A stretch of 64,000 bases of DNA from positions 1-64,000 of the forward strand of contig NZ_FOQD01000009.1 of assembly GCF_900113665.1 (NCBI RefSeq), written 5' to 3'. Each line of letters starts with the position of its first letter. The first letter of the stretch is position 1. A program made the position numbers and the translations under genes. The notes under the pieces were generated by a model. That model saw only the letters and a list, made by a program, of their open reading frames with translations, was not told the DNA's origin and did no database searches. This document shows positions 9,825 through 18,196 of the stretch, in pieces. The DNA is from Planctomicrobium piriforme (GTDB lineage: Bacteria; Planctomycetota; Planctomycetia; Planctomycetales; Planctomycetaceae).

Positions 9825-10000
9825 AGTCCAGTGTCGAGGGTCGAGTGTCCAGTGCCAGAGGGGGAGTTGAGTGTTGAGAGCTGAGTGTTGAGTGTGTTGA
9901 GAGACGCTCACTCCCCCCTTCCGTTCTCCTCAATGGCCCAATGACAAATGACAATTGACCAATAACAAATCTCTTTGTCCGGCACTGGACACTCAACGCC
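9825..10000. repeat. Family D GAGTGTTGAG-type repeat region
   Basis: The 186-bp gap between two minus-strand genes is filled with short words: GTCCAGTGTCGAG, GAGTGTCCAGTGCC, GTTGAGTGTTGAGAG, then AATGACAAATGACAATTG and finally GGCACTGGACACTCAACG. The beginning and the end are reverse complements of each other in part. Similar strings recur near 50510-50645, 52058-52090 and 63210-63300. I see no coding potential. Confidence 0.65.
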
Positions 10001-10003
10001 TCC

Positions 10004-10912
10004 TCACCAGAGCCAGCCTTTTTTCTTCTTGGGTTCGGTCTTGGCGTGCATGGAGACGGGGGGGAGGCCTTGTTCGGGGTCGGAATGGATGATCTGGTTT
10101 TCCGGCAGCAGAATGCAGCTCAGGGAGCCTCCTTCGCCGCCGGTGGTGTCGATCAGCAGGCGCTTGTAACCATAGGTCACCTGCGGAACTCGGACGTGCC
10201 CTGAGACGACAATCCGGTCGCAGTCGCGGGGAGGTTCCTGGAAGGTAAGAGATTTAGAGCAGAGCCACTGCGGCCTGGTGAGGGTGTAGTCGCGCTCGCG
10301 CAGGACCTCGCGTTGCATGGCGAAGGGCGCGGCGGGATCGAGACCGGCGTGGACGAAGAAGTACTCCGGGTGTTCGACGCACCAGGGAATGTTCGACAGC
10401 AGGTCGCGGTGGTCGGCGGGGAGCGCGTCGGCGAGGCTCTGGAAGTTGCCGACGTCGTCGATGCCGTAAGAGCGGAAGGTAGGCCCGCAGCCGTAGTGGT
10501 CCATCCAGCGTCCGCCCCAATCGCAGTAGTCCGGGGTTTCCACCAGATTGAGGGCGGCGGTCATGGCGAGTTCGTGATTGCCACAGACGAGGGTGGTGCG
10601 CTCGTGCCGTCGGCGAACTTCGAGAAGTCGGTCGATGGCGGCTTTCGGGTCTGGCCCGCGGTCGACCAGGTCGCCGATGAACACGATCCAGCGGTTTTCA
10701 AAGTCGGGGAGCTCGAACAACTGCTGCAGGACGCGGTCGAGCTGAGCCACTTGTCCATGAATATCGCCGATGACGGCAACCGGTCCCGAGATGTCCTGCG
10801 CTAACTCCACCGTTGCTCCCTCTCGAATGTCTGCAAATCCCAGTATGACAGCCCGGTCGACCAACCGGCGATCATAAAGCTCTCGCCGAACTTCTGAAAA
10901 GGAGAACGGCAT
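10004..10912 (-). CDS. Metallophosphoesterase, PPP serine/threonine phosphatase-like
   Basis: 302 residues from the ATG at 10912. The open frame continues far upstream, but that part lies antisense to the P450 gene and is rejected. The metal-binding signature is complete: GDIHGQ (about 65-70), GDLVDRGPD (about 95-103), GNHE (about 125-128), followed by two histidine sites (FVHAG, SGHVRVPQV). This is the pattern of diadenosine tetraphosphatase/PPP-family phosphatases, so the substrate may be a phosphoprotein or a dinucleotide. The C-terminus is a short lysine-rich tail (EPKKKKGWLW). An 80-bp inverted-repeat element lies 32 bp upstream of the start. Confidence 0.9.
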   Translation of the reverse strand: MPFSFSEVRRELYDRRLVDRAVILGFADIREGATVELAQDISGPVAVIGDIHGQVAQLDRVLQQLFELPDFENRWIVFIGDLVDRGPDPKAAIDRLLEVRRRHERTTLVCGNHELAMTAALNLVETPDYCDWGGRWMDHYGCGPTFRSYGIDDVGNFQSLADALPADHRDLLSNIPWCVEHPEYFFVHAGLDPAAPFAMQREVLRERDYTLTRPQWLCSKSLTFQEPPRDCDRIVVSGHVRVPQVTYGYKRLLIDTTGGEGGSLSCILLPENQIIHSDPEQGLPPVSMHAKTEPKKKKGWLW

Positions 10913-10944
10913 TTCCCAGGTGCTGCGGGGATTGTGCCTAAGGG

Positions 10945-11024
10945 ATTGTCCCGGACGCTCAGGTCCGACCTGGAATATCGAGGCTCGTTTTTTGAGTAGC
11001 GGGGGAATCAGCGTCCAGGACAAT
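10945..11024. repeat. 80-bp element with 15-bp terminal inverted repeats, copy 1
   Basis: It begins ATTGTCCCGGACGCT (10945-10959) and ends AGCGTCCAGGACAAT (11010-11024), complementary arms with one mismatch. A second 80-bp copy with perfect arms lies at 37571-37650. The interiors share an AATA-CGAGG core, and an internal CTC/GAG stem here is replaced by TTC/GAA there. A structured RNA leader or terminator, or a small nonautonomous mobile element, are both possible. The rest of 10913-11248 shows no gene and must hold the start region of the P450 gene. Confidence 0.8.
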
Positions 11025-11248
11025 TCCAGGCCGCAGAAATTTGTCACCCGCAGTTTACCTGACCGGGACAAAGTGGTCTTTGTGCAAAACTTGCAAAATC
11101 GTATTCTCCTGCCCTGATCGTCCTCCCGACTGCAGAAGCGACAGATCGGGGAGCGGTCGAGCAGTTTGAGCTTGCCCTGAGTGGGCGGACGACGCAAAGA
11201 TCCTATGTTACTCAGATTTCCTGGCTTTGCCGGGGCACGGAAGCCCGA

Positions 11249-12673
11249 ATGAACACACTGCCGTTCTCCGCTGTGAACAACTCGCTCCCCGTCACCCATG
11301 GCCGCATCTCGGATTTCGCGGACGATCCGGTCGTCTGTATGCGAAATCTGTGGCGGACGCATGGAGAAGTCGCGGCGTTGCAGGAAGGCTCGCAACGAAT
11401 TCATTTTGTATTCGGCCCGACGTACACGAAGCAGGTGCTGTCGGATTCGCAGCGGTTTCACTCGCAGTTCTTTGCGATCCGCGGCCCACGAAAATCGGCT
11501 CAACGTCGCGTGACGAGCGGCCTGATGACGATGAACGGCGACACCCACAAGCAGCACCGCCGCATTGTGATGGGCCCGTTTCAGAAACGGGCGATTACGG
11601 CCTACCACGACACGGTCGTGCAGATGGCGGATCAATACACCCGTGACTGGAAGCCGGGCGAGGTGCGGGATCTGACAAGCGAGATGACCCAGTACATGCT
11701 GCAGCTGACGAGCAGCCTGCTGTTCGGCATCGACCTGCCGAGACTGGCGTACCGGGTGGGTGAGCTGACCGAACGCTGGGTCGCAATGAACCATCAGGTG
11801 GGACCGGCGGCGTTCTCGTCGGATGCGAGTTCCACCGAGGAATATGAACAACTGCTGGCCGCCGCTGAAGAGCTGGAAGCGGCCGTGCAGGAGATGATCA
11901 ACATCCGCCGCAGCGGCAAGCTCGGCTTCGACGTGCTGTCGCTGCTGATTCGCGCTCATGAAGAAGAGAGCGGTGTCACTGACGAACAACTGATCGGGCA
12001 CATCGTCCTGCTGTTCGGGGCGGCGCATCTGACTTCGGCCCATACGCTCACCTGGACGCTGTTCCTGCTGGCGCAGCACCCGGAAGTGATGACCAGGCTG
12101 CATGCGGAGTTCCAGCAGACGCTCGACGGCAAATCGCCGCGACCAGAAGACCTGGAGCGGATGCCGTATCTGGAACGGGTGCTGAAAGAGAGCATGCGAG
12201 TGCTGCCTGCGAGCGGTTATTCGCAGAGAATTGCCGCCGAAACGGTCGATCTGGGACCGTTCCAGTTGCAGCGCGGCGCGGCGGTGATTTTCAGTCAGTT
12301 CATTACGCATCACATGCCGGAACTGTATTCGCAGCCAGAACAGTTCCTGCCGGATCGTTGGGAGACGATCAACCCATCGCCGTATGCGTACCTGCCGTTT
12401 GGGGCGGGGCCGCGGATGTGCGTGGGGGCGGCGCTGGGGATGATGCAGCTCAAGATTTCGCTGCCCATGATTCTGAACCGGTTCAAGCTGTCGATGGTGC
12501 CGAATTCGGAAGTGAACGGCCGGGTGATGTCGACGATGCTGTTTCCGACTTCAACGGTGCCGGTGCTGCTCTCAGAGCATGACGGGCAGTTTGAAAGCGC
12601 GCCGGTCTCTGGCAGCATTCACTCGCTGATCGATCTGCCTGCGAAGTCGAAAGCAAAAATCTGGGCGGCGTAG
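11249..12673 (+). CDS. Cytochrome P450
   Basis: A 474-residue soluble P450 with no membrane anchor. The K-helix ExxR is KESMR (E314, R317). The haem-binding loop is FGAGPRMCVGAAL with the axial cysteine at C391. The I-helix region FGAAHLTSAHTLTW (about 256-269) lacks the usual acid-Thr pair but keeps T262 and S263 close to the expected place. The substrate cannot be read from the sequence. It is convergent, with 16 bp between stops, with a squalene/phytoene synthase-family gene, so a terpenoid or hopanoid/carotenoid substrate is an attractive inference. No ferredoxin or reductase is adjacent. Confidence 0.95.
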   Translation: MNTLPFSAVNNSLPVTHGRISDFADDPVVCMRNLWRTHGEVAALQEGSQRIHFVFGPTYTKQVLSDSQRFHSQFFAIRGPRKSAQRRVTSGLMTMNGDTHKQHRRIVMGPFQKRAITAYHDTVVQMADQYTRDWKPGEVRDLTSEMTQYMLQLTSSLLFGIDLPRLAYRVGELTERWVAMNHQVGPAAFSSDASSTEEYEQLLAAAEELEAAVQEMINIRRSGKLGFDVLSLLIRAHEEESGVTDEQLIGHIVLLFGAAHLTSAHTLTWTLFLLAQHPEVMTRLHAEFQQTLDGKSPRPEDLERMPYLERVLKESMRVLPASGYSQRIAAETVDLGPFQLQRGAAVIFSQFITHHMPELYSQPEQFLPDRWETINPSPYAYLPFGAGPRMCVGAALGMMQLKISLPMILNRFKLSMVPNSEVNGRVMSTMLFPTSTVPVLLSEHDGQFESAPVSGSIHSLIDLPAKSKAKIWAA

Positions 12674-12689
12674 AGTCCGGCAGCTTCGC

Positions 12690-13607
12690 TCAGCAGGTGT
12701 CGGCGCAGGAGGAAAGCGGGCGCCGCGGGAGTGGAAATTCCTGTCGCGAGCCGTCGAGCCGCAACAGGCAGCGGAGCACGATTTCGGCCTTCTTCCAGTA
12801 GGAGAGCCGGATGCGGTGTGAGAGGACGTCGTAGTCGGCCCGTTCGATGCGCTCCAGCAGTGAGCGATAGAGATCGAACAGGTTGACGAAGATGCGGCGA
12901 CCCTCGGGTGAGAGGTGATGCCGGAGCGGCAGGGCGGCGTCGTAATACGTCCAGGCGCGTTCAACCTGAAATTGCATCAGCTCGCGGAACGGCGTGTTGT
13001 AGCGGCCGGCCAGCAGGTCTTCTTTGGAGTAGCCGAAGCGTTCGAGATCCTCACGTGGGAGATAAACGCGGCCGTTCTGGGCGTCTTCGCGGAGATCGCG
13101 AAGGATGTTGGTGAGCTGGAACGCCGTGCCGCAAGCGAGGGCGGGTTCACGAGGTTCATCGCCGCGATAGCCCCAGATGCGGAGACAGCAAAGTCCGACG
13201 ACGCCGGCGACCTGATAACAGTAATGTTCGAGGTCAGCGAAGGTCTCGACCGTGTGCGGCTGCAGGTCGCTTTGGACGCCCCGGACTGCTTCCTGGAGAT
13301 ACTCAGAGGGGATTTCGCGACGGAGGGCGACATCCGCCAAGGCGGGGAGAATCCGTGAGGGGACGTATTCTCCATTGAGCGCGGCGGTCAGTTCGGATTG
13401 CCAGTTGTGGAGCAGGTCGGCCCGCATTTCGGGGGGGACGCGGGCGTCGTCGCCTAAGTCGTCGGTTCGCCGCATAAAGGCATACAGGACGCACATTTCG
13501 CGATACATGCCGCGGGGGAGGGTGCGAAACGCCAGAAAGAAGCTGCTGCCGCTTTGGCGAGCGATCTGTTCGCAACTGGCATAAGACTTTTCGAGGTCGG
13601 ATCGCAT
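12690..13607 (-). CDS. Squalene/phytoene synthase family protein
   Basis: 305 residues of the head-to-head prenyl synthase family (trans-isoprenyl diphosphate synthases, HH type). The first acidic motif RRTDDLGDD covers D49, D50, D53 and D54. The second, NILRDLREDAQNGRVYLP, has D171, E174 and D175. The N-terminal SSFFLAFRTLP segment is typical of the family. It condenses two FPP or GGPP molecules to presqualene, squalene, dehydrosqualene or phytoene. Planctomycetes use HpnC/HpnD-type enzymes in squalene and C30 carotenoid synthesis, and this could be one, but no hpnC or hpnE partner lies adjacent and I do not assign a symbol. The stop lies 16 bp from that of the convergent P450. Confidence 0.9.
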   Translation of the reverse strand: MRSDLEKSYASCEQIARQSGSSFFLAFRTLPRGMYREMCVLYAFMRRTDDLGDDARVPPEMRADLLHNWQSELTAALNGEYVPSRILPALADVALRREIPSEYLQEAVRGVQSDLQPHTVETFADLEHYCYQVAGVVGLCCLRIWGYRGDEPREPALACGTAFQLTNILRDLREDAQNGRVYLPREDLERFGYSKEDLLAGRYNTPFRELMQFQVERAWTYYDAALPLRHHLSPEGRRIFVNLFDLYRSLLERIERADYDVLSHRIRLSYWKKAEIVLRCLLRLDGSRQEFPLPRRPLSSCADTC

Positions 13608-13932
13608 GGCCTGCGCCTGCCTGTCAGAGGAATTGCTGCCGGCTGGATTGCAGAATTGCCGAACGTCGAAATGACGGCGAACTGAAGACAGGGAGCATCC
13701 ATGCCAGAATCGAAAGTGTCAAGTTGCGGTGCATTCGCAGCAGCGCCGTCCCGATGGTCGACGTGGTTTGAATTTCCCACTGCGGAAATTGTACAGTGAA
13801 TTCGGCCACTTTTCGAAGTCCGACGCTATCATTTTTAATCGATCAGCGACCGCGCGGCAGTTTCGTCCCGATTCCCAATCGGGGCGGAAGAGTTTCTTTC
13901 ACGCTTCTTCTCCTTCAAGCAGTTGCTCCATC
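13608..13932. other. Divergent intergenic region, no gene seen
   Basis: The region is 325 bp between the starts of the prenyl synthase gene (minus) and the large TPR gene (plus), so it must contain both promoters. An open frame reading into the TPR gene begins at 13729, but its first 68 residues are low in hydrophobicity and would bury the signal peptide. I see no RNA gene or strong repeat. Confidence 0.5.
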
Positions 13933-16900
13933 ATGCAGTGTTCTTCCCCAAGACAAGCGGCATGGCCATTTCGGCAATGGCTGACAGCACTGATTCTGGC
14001 CTGCGGATTTTGCGCCAGCTTGACCCCCGTTCAAGCCGCCGAACCGGTGCTGCAATTTCTGGAAGGTCTCCGCGAGCGGCGGTACTTCGACACCGCTCTG
14101 CTGTACCTGGACCAGGTTTCGGCCCAGAAGAACCTGCCGCCTGAAGTGAAGCAGATCCTTCCGTACGAGCGCGGCCAGACGCTGCTGCAGAGCGCGAAGG
14201 AACTGCAGAACCTGGATGCGCAGCGGAAGCAGCTCGATGCCGCGCAGGCGGCGTTCGAAGAGTTTGTGAAAGCGAATCCCAACCATGAACTGGCAGGCCG
14301 GGCCAACACCGCCCGCGGCCAGATTCTGCTCGAAAAAGCCCGTGTCGACATCTGGGACGGCGACAAGCCGTCGAACGCCGGAAACCGTGACAACTTTCGC
14401 CAGTCTGCCCGAAAGGCGATTGCGTCTGCCCGCAAGATTTTTGAAGAGGCTCGGAATCAGCATCAGGCGGCGTGGAAGAAGTTCCCGGCGTATATCCCGG
14501 AAGAACAGAAGGCCGAGCGTGCGGCGCGCGATGAAGCGGAAGAACTATTCATTCGCTCACAGCTCGATCTGGCGCAATGCACCTATTGGGAAGCCCAGAC
14601 CTACGACAAGGGTTCCAAGGAACGCAAAAAGCTGTTGCAGGATTCCGCGTTTGCGTTTGAAGCGATTCACCAGCAGTACCGCAGTCAGATCGGCGGATTG
14701 TTTGCCCGGATCTGGCAGGGGAAGTGCTTTGAAGAGCAGGGAGACGCCGAGGGAATTCGCATCGCGCTGGGGATCTACGGCGAGATTCTCGAACACGATG
14801 GCTCGACCGCGACCATGCGGAATCTGAAGGACCGCGCCTTGCGGTTCCGCATGATCTGTCTCAATACCCCGGAGCGGCACGATCCGCAACTGGTGATTCA
14901 GGAAGCAGAGGCTTGGCTGAAAGATGCTCGCGACCGTTCCCGCACCGATGTGGGCTTGGGGATTCAATGGGAACTGTGCCGCGCGCAGGAATCGTTGGGA
15001 GCCGACCGCAATACGCCGGAGTCGGCACGCAAGAACTACCTGACGCAGGCGCTGAATCGCGCCCGAGCAATCAATCGTTTTCCCGGCGAATTGAAAAACC
15101 CGTCGTCGGCGCTGATTCAGAAGATCATGGTGCAACTGAATCGCGACCCGTCCGACCCGAAAGATTTCGACACGGCCTATGGAAACGGCGGGGTGCTGTA
15201 TGAGCAGGTGTCGGGTCTCGGAGCACAGGTCCGCAAGCTGCAGGCGGAAGGCAAACAAAAGGAATCGGTCGCGGCGTACGAGTCGATGCAGGCGAACGCC
15301 GCGGAATTGACCCGCATGTACGACCTGGCATTGAAGCTGGCGGGGCCGAACAGCGACCCGTTGATGGTCAACACCGCCCGCGTGCGGTTGGCCTACGGCT
15401 ATCTGTTGCAGCATCGGGACTTTGAAGCGGCCGTGGTCGCCGAAGATCAGATGCTGCGTTATGGCGAGCAAAATCCGGAGTTTGCCAAGGAAGCCGGCTT
15501 TCTGGTTTTGGCGGCTTTCGATCATGCTTACAGCGAAGCCCCTGCCGGACAGCGGGACTTTGAAGAAAAGCAGGTCATTGCCGCGGCGGATCGGCTGTGC
15601 GAGAAATGGCCTGATTCTGACCGCGCCAATGACGCGCGAAACACCGTCGCCAAGATTTACTGGAACAACAACGATCTGCTGACGGCCGCCAGTTGGTGGC
15701 TCAAGATTCCCAAAGGGACCGCTCAGTACGCGGATGCCCAGGTGCGGGCGGGCAAGGCCTACTGGCGGCAGTATGTGACCGAGGCAGGCAAGCCTGAAGC
15801 GGAACGCCCCAATGCGGAAGAACTCAACAAGTGGAAGCAGGCAGCAGTCGATCACCTGACGGTCGGTCTGGATGAAGCGGAGAAGAACCTGCCGGACGAT
15901 GCACCGTTTCCGGACGATCTTGTCGGCGCGAAACTGACGCTGGTCAACATTCGCAACCTCGACGGCGTGTATCAGCAAAAGGACGGCAAAGGTCCGCTCG
16001 GGGCGCTCGATCTGTTGCAGAAAGACCCGCACGCGGTGCTCAAGGAAGTGGATGTTCCCAAGGGTCAGGCACGTCCCAAAGACGCCTCGAAGGCCAAGAG
16101 CCGACAGATGGCCAGCTTCGCCTATCAGCAGTTGCTGCGGGCGTATGTGGGAACCAAAAATCTCGATGAAGCCCGTAAGGCGCGGACAAAGCTGGAAGAA
16201 GTTGCCGCCGGCGGTGATGAGGCTGCACTCACGCAGGTGTTTGTGGACTTCGGTCGCGAACTCGAGCGGGAACTCGATCGCTTGAGGGCCAGCGGTGACA
16301 AGAAACGTCTGGATGACGTGCGTGCGGGGTTCGAGGCCTTCTTGAATGAACTCTTCCAGCGCAAGGAAGGGCAGACGATTTATTCGCTGCTCTGGATTGG
16401 CGAGACGTTCACCAGTCTGGCCGACGGGTCGAGTGACAACCCGGCCAAGGCGGAAGACTTCTATAAGAAAGCGGCCGAGGCCTACCAGGCGATTGTCGAC
16501 AACACCGCGAATGATCCGAACTTTGCGACAGCGCAGCAACTGGTCGCCTGCAAACTGCGGATGGTGAACTGTCTTCGCAACCAGAAAGACTTCGCGAAGG
16601 CTGACCAAGTAATTACGGATGTGCTGAAGTCGAATCCGAATGCCCCGGACGCCCAGTTTGAAGCAGCCCAGCTCTATCAGAGCTGGGCCCAGGCAGGCGG
16701 AGGGGATTCGGCCGAGAAGTTCAATGTCTCACTCTATGGCAAGAAGGAACCGCTGCACATCTGGGGCTGGACGTACACAGCGCAGTCGCTGCAGCAGGCG
16801 CTGTTTCGTCAGAAAGAAGAACGGATCGAGAAGCTGCATTTCGACGCCCGGTATAACCTGGCCGACGCCGAAAAGCTGTACGGCCTGTCGCTCTCCGATT

Positions 16901-18027
16901 CGAAGGAATCGAAGCTGCATCTGGAACGGGCGCTGGGGAACATCAACAGCTTCCAGCGAGTTTCCAAGCGGTGGCCGGACGAGGAATACCAGCGGTTCAA
17001 CACACTGTATAAGTCGGTGCTTTCAGATCTGGGACAGCCGGTCGTCGATCTGCCACGTGAGCTGGCCAGCAATGAGCCGAAGCCAGAACCGACTCCGGAC
17101 GCCGAGAAGACGCCTGGCGGCGAGACGCCTGCGGCGGATCGGGCAGCCACGCCAGTCGCGGCCAAGCCGGTTGAAAAAGAGGAAAGCGGCTCCATCCTGG
17201 TACCGATCCTCCTGCTGGTCGTGGTAGTCGGCGGCCTGGGGGGCTTTCTGTGGATTCAAAACAAGAACTCCAAGAGGCCGCGAGTCGCTTTGGAGACGGG
17301 AGAAGAGGCTTCGTTTACACCCGCTCCGGCGATGGCAGGCGCTGCCGCTGCTCCGGCAGCCTTTGGCGAGGGGCCACCGCTGGCAAGACATTCAGGCGGC
17401 GGGCACGGATCTGGTCATTCCGCCGCGCCCGCCGGTCCTGCGTTCCCTTCGTTTGGTGAAGAATCTCCGGCAGCAGCACCGGCACCGCGTCCAAAACCGG
17501 TTGCGAAGCCAGCGGCGAAGCCGACTGTTGCCGCTCCAGCCAAACCTGCTCCCGTGGCGAAGGCGGCACCAGTGGCTAAACCGGTTGCCGCCGCACCCGT
17601 AGCCAAACCGGCTCCTGCCGCGCCGCCTGTGAAATCGGCTGCCGAGGCGCCCGTCTTGCCGAAGCCGGCAGCGCCCAAACCTGTTGCTCCCGTTGCAAAA
17701 CCTGCGGCGGGTCCAGCCGCCGCGCCGGGCAAGATTCCCGTCGCTCCGGCTGCCAAAGCAGCACCATCGGCAGCGGCGCCAAAACCTGTGGCACCGGCCC
17801 CAGCACCCAAGGCAGTCGCACCGGTCAAAGCAACGCCGGTTGCCAAACCAGCACCTGCTCCCAAGCCGGTTGATGCTCCGTTTCCGCCTCCAAAGCCGCA
17901 GCCGACTGCGAGCCAACCGAAGCCAGCGCCCAAACCGGCGGGCGGCGATTCCCCATTCCCGTTCGGCAACCCGTTGCCGAGTCCGCCCAAGTCAACGAAG
18001 CCTCCGCAAGACAATCCGTTTGTCTAG
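13933..18027 (+). CDS. Giant exported TPR protein with Pro/Ala/Lys-rich tail
   Basis: About 1364 residues from the ATG at 13933, where a signal peptide begins (basic head, then WLTALILACGFCASL, then VQAAEP). Residues ~40-1050 are helical and Ala/Glu/Lys-rich with many tetratricopeptide-like repeats (for example GRANTARGQILLEKAR and AEDFYKKAAEAYQAIVD), suggesting a long superhelical scaffold outside the inner membrane. One strong transmembrane segment (SILVPILLLVVVVGGLGGFLW) lies at about 1087-1107. It is followed by a ~255-residue tail built from AKPA/APKP/PVAKP units. This implies a type I topology with the tail on the cytoplasmic side. The tail resembles the flexible linkers of TonB or acetyltransferase proteins. 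A second exported TPR protein follows 169 bp downstream. Function unknown. Confidence 0.88.
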   Translation: MQCSSPRQAAWPFRQWLTALILACGFCASLTPVQAAEPVLQFLEGLRERRYFDTALLYLDQVSAQKNLPPEVKQILPYERGQTLLQSAKELQNLDAQRKQLDAAQAAFEEFVKANPNHELAGRANTARGQILLEKARVDIWDGDKPSNAGNRDNFRQSARKAIASARKIFEEARNQHQAAWKKFPAYIPEEQKAERAARDEAEELFIRSQLDLAQCTYWEAQTYDKGSKERKKLLQDSAFAFEAIHQQYRSQIGGLFARIWQGKCFEEQGDAEGIRIALGIYGEILEHDGSTATMRNLKDRALRFRMICLNTPERHDPQLVIQEAEAWLKDARDRSRTDVGLGIQWELCRAQESLGADRNTPESARKNYLTQALNRARAINRFPGELKNPSSALIQKIMVQLNRDPSDPKDFDTAYGNGGVLYEQVSGLGAQVRKLQAEGKQKESVAAYESMQANAAELTRMYDLALKLAGPNSDPLMVNTARVRLAYGYLLQHRDFEAAVVAEDQMLRYGEQNPEFAKEAGFLVLAAFDHAYSEAPAGQRDFEEKQVIAAADRLCEKWPDSDRANDARNTVAKIYWNNNDLLTAASWWLKIPKGTAQYADAQVRAGKAYWRQYVTEAGKPEAERPNAEELNKWKQAAVDHLTVGLDEAEKNLPDDAPFPDDLVGAKLTLVNIRNLDGVYQQKDGKGPLGALDLLQKDPHAVLKEVDVPKGQARPKDASKAKSRQMASFAYQQLLRAYVGTKNLDEARKARTKLEEVAAGGDEAALTQVFVDFGRELERELDRLRASGDKKRLDDVRAGFEAFLNELFQRKEGQTIYSLLWIGETFTSLADGSSDNPAKAEDFYKKAAEAYQAIVDNTANDPNFATAQQLVACKLRMVNCLRNQKDFAKADQVITDVLKSNPNAPDAQFEAAQLYQSWAQAGGGDSAEKFNVSLYGKKEPLHIWGWTYTAQSLQQALFRQKEERIEKLHFDARYNLADAEKLYGLSLSDSKESKLHLERALGNINSFQRVSKRWPDEEYQRFNTLYKSVLSDLGQPVVDLPRELASNEPKPEPTPDAEKTPGGETPAADRAATPVAAKPVEKEESGSILVPILLLVVVVGGLGGFLWIQNKNSKRPRVALETGEEASFTPAPAMAGAAAAPAAFGEGPPLARHSGGGHGSGHSAAPAGPAFPSFGEESPAAAPAPRPKPVAKPAAKPTVAAPAKPAPVAKAAPVAKPVAAAPVAKPAPAAPPVKSAAEAPVLPKPAAPKPVAPVAKPAAGPAAAPGKIPVAPAAKAAPSAAAPKPVAPAPAPKAVAPVKATPVAKPAPAPKPVDAPFPPPKPQPTASQPKPAPKPAGGDSPFPFGNPLPSPPKSTKPPQDNPFV

Positions 18028-18035
18028 AGCAGTTT

Positions 18036-18077
18036 GCTCGACCGTGTGCAGACGAATGGACGGTTTTCACTTGATGA
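18036..18077 (+). repeat. 42-nt downstream element, copy 1
   Basis: Starts GCTCGACCGTGTGCAG and ends ACGGTTTTCACTTGATGA, just behind the stop of the TPR gene. The reverse complement of 46581-46621 matches it at about 37 of 42 positions, including a 20-nt exact block. In both cases it lies downstream of a gene and in the sense orientation of that gene. A nearby hairpin GAGCA-GTT-TGCTC (18027-18039) and another, GCCCT-AAAGC-AGGGC (18125-18139), add to the structure of this intergenic stretch. Confidence 0.7.
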
Positions 18078-18196
18078 GAGTCGCTATGATCGCCTGCGGA
18101 ACACTGCATACGAAAAGTAAGAATGCCCTAAAGCAGGGCGAATTGTTCAGTCACAGGTCTCGTGTCGAAAATTCCATCGGGCAGGTTTTTGAGCCT

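Noticed and set aside
9825..10000. Possible CRISPR-like array
   Set aside because: The words repeat, but there are no constant-length repeats and spacers, and parts are inverted; no cas gene is present.
10945..11024. Insertion-sequence end or complete MITE
   Set aside because: No flanking direct target duplication can be seen at either copy (flanks differ: AGGG/TCC and GTGA/GCC), so a mobile origin is not claimed.
10913..12313. Upstream extension of the phosphoesterase reading frame
   Set aside because: It would add 467 residues antisense to the cytochrome P450 and across the 80-bp repeat; the enzyme domain starts normally at 10912.
14557..16608. Open frame of 683 codons on the minus strand
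   Set aside because: It is antisense to the giant TPR gene and shows arginine/leucine-rich composition without any recognisable motif.
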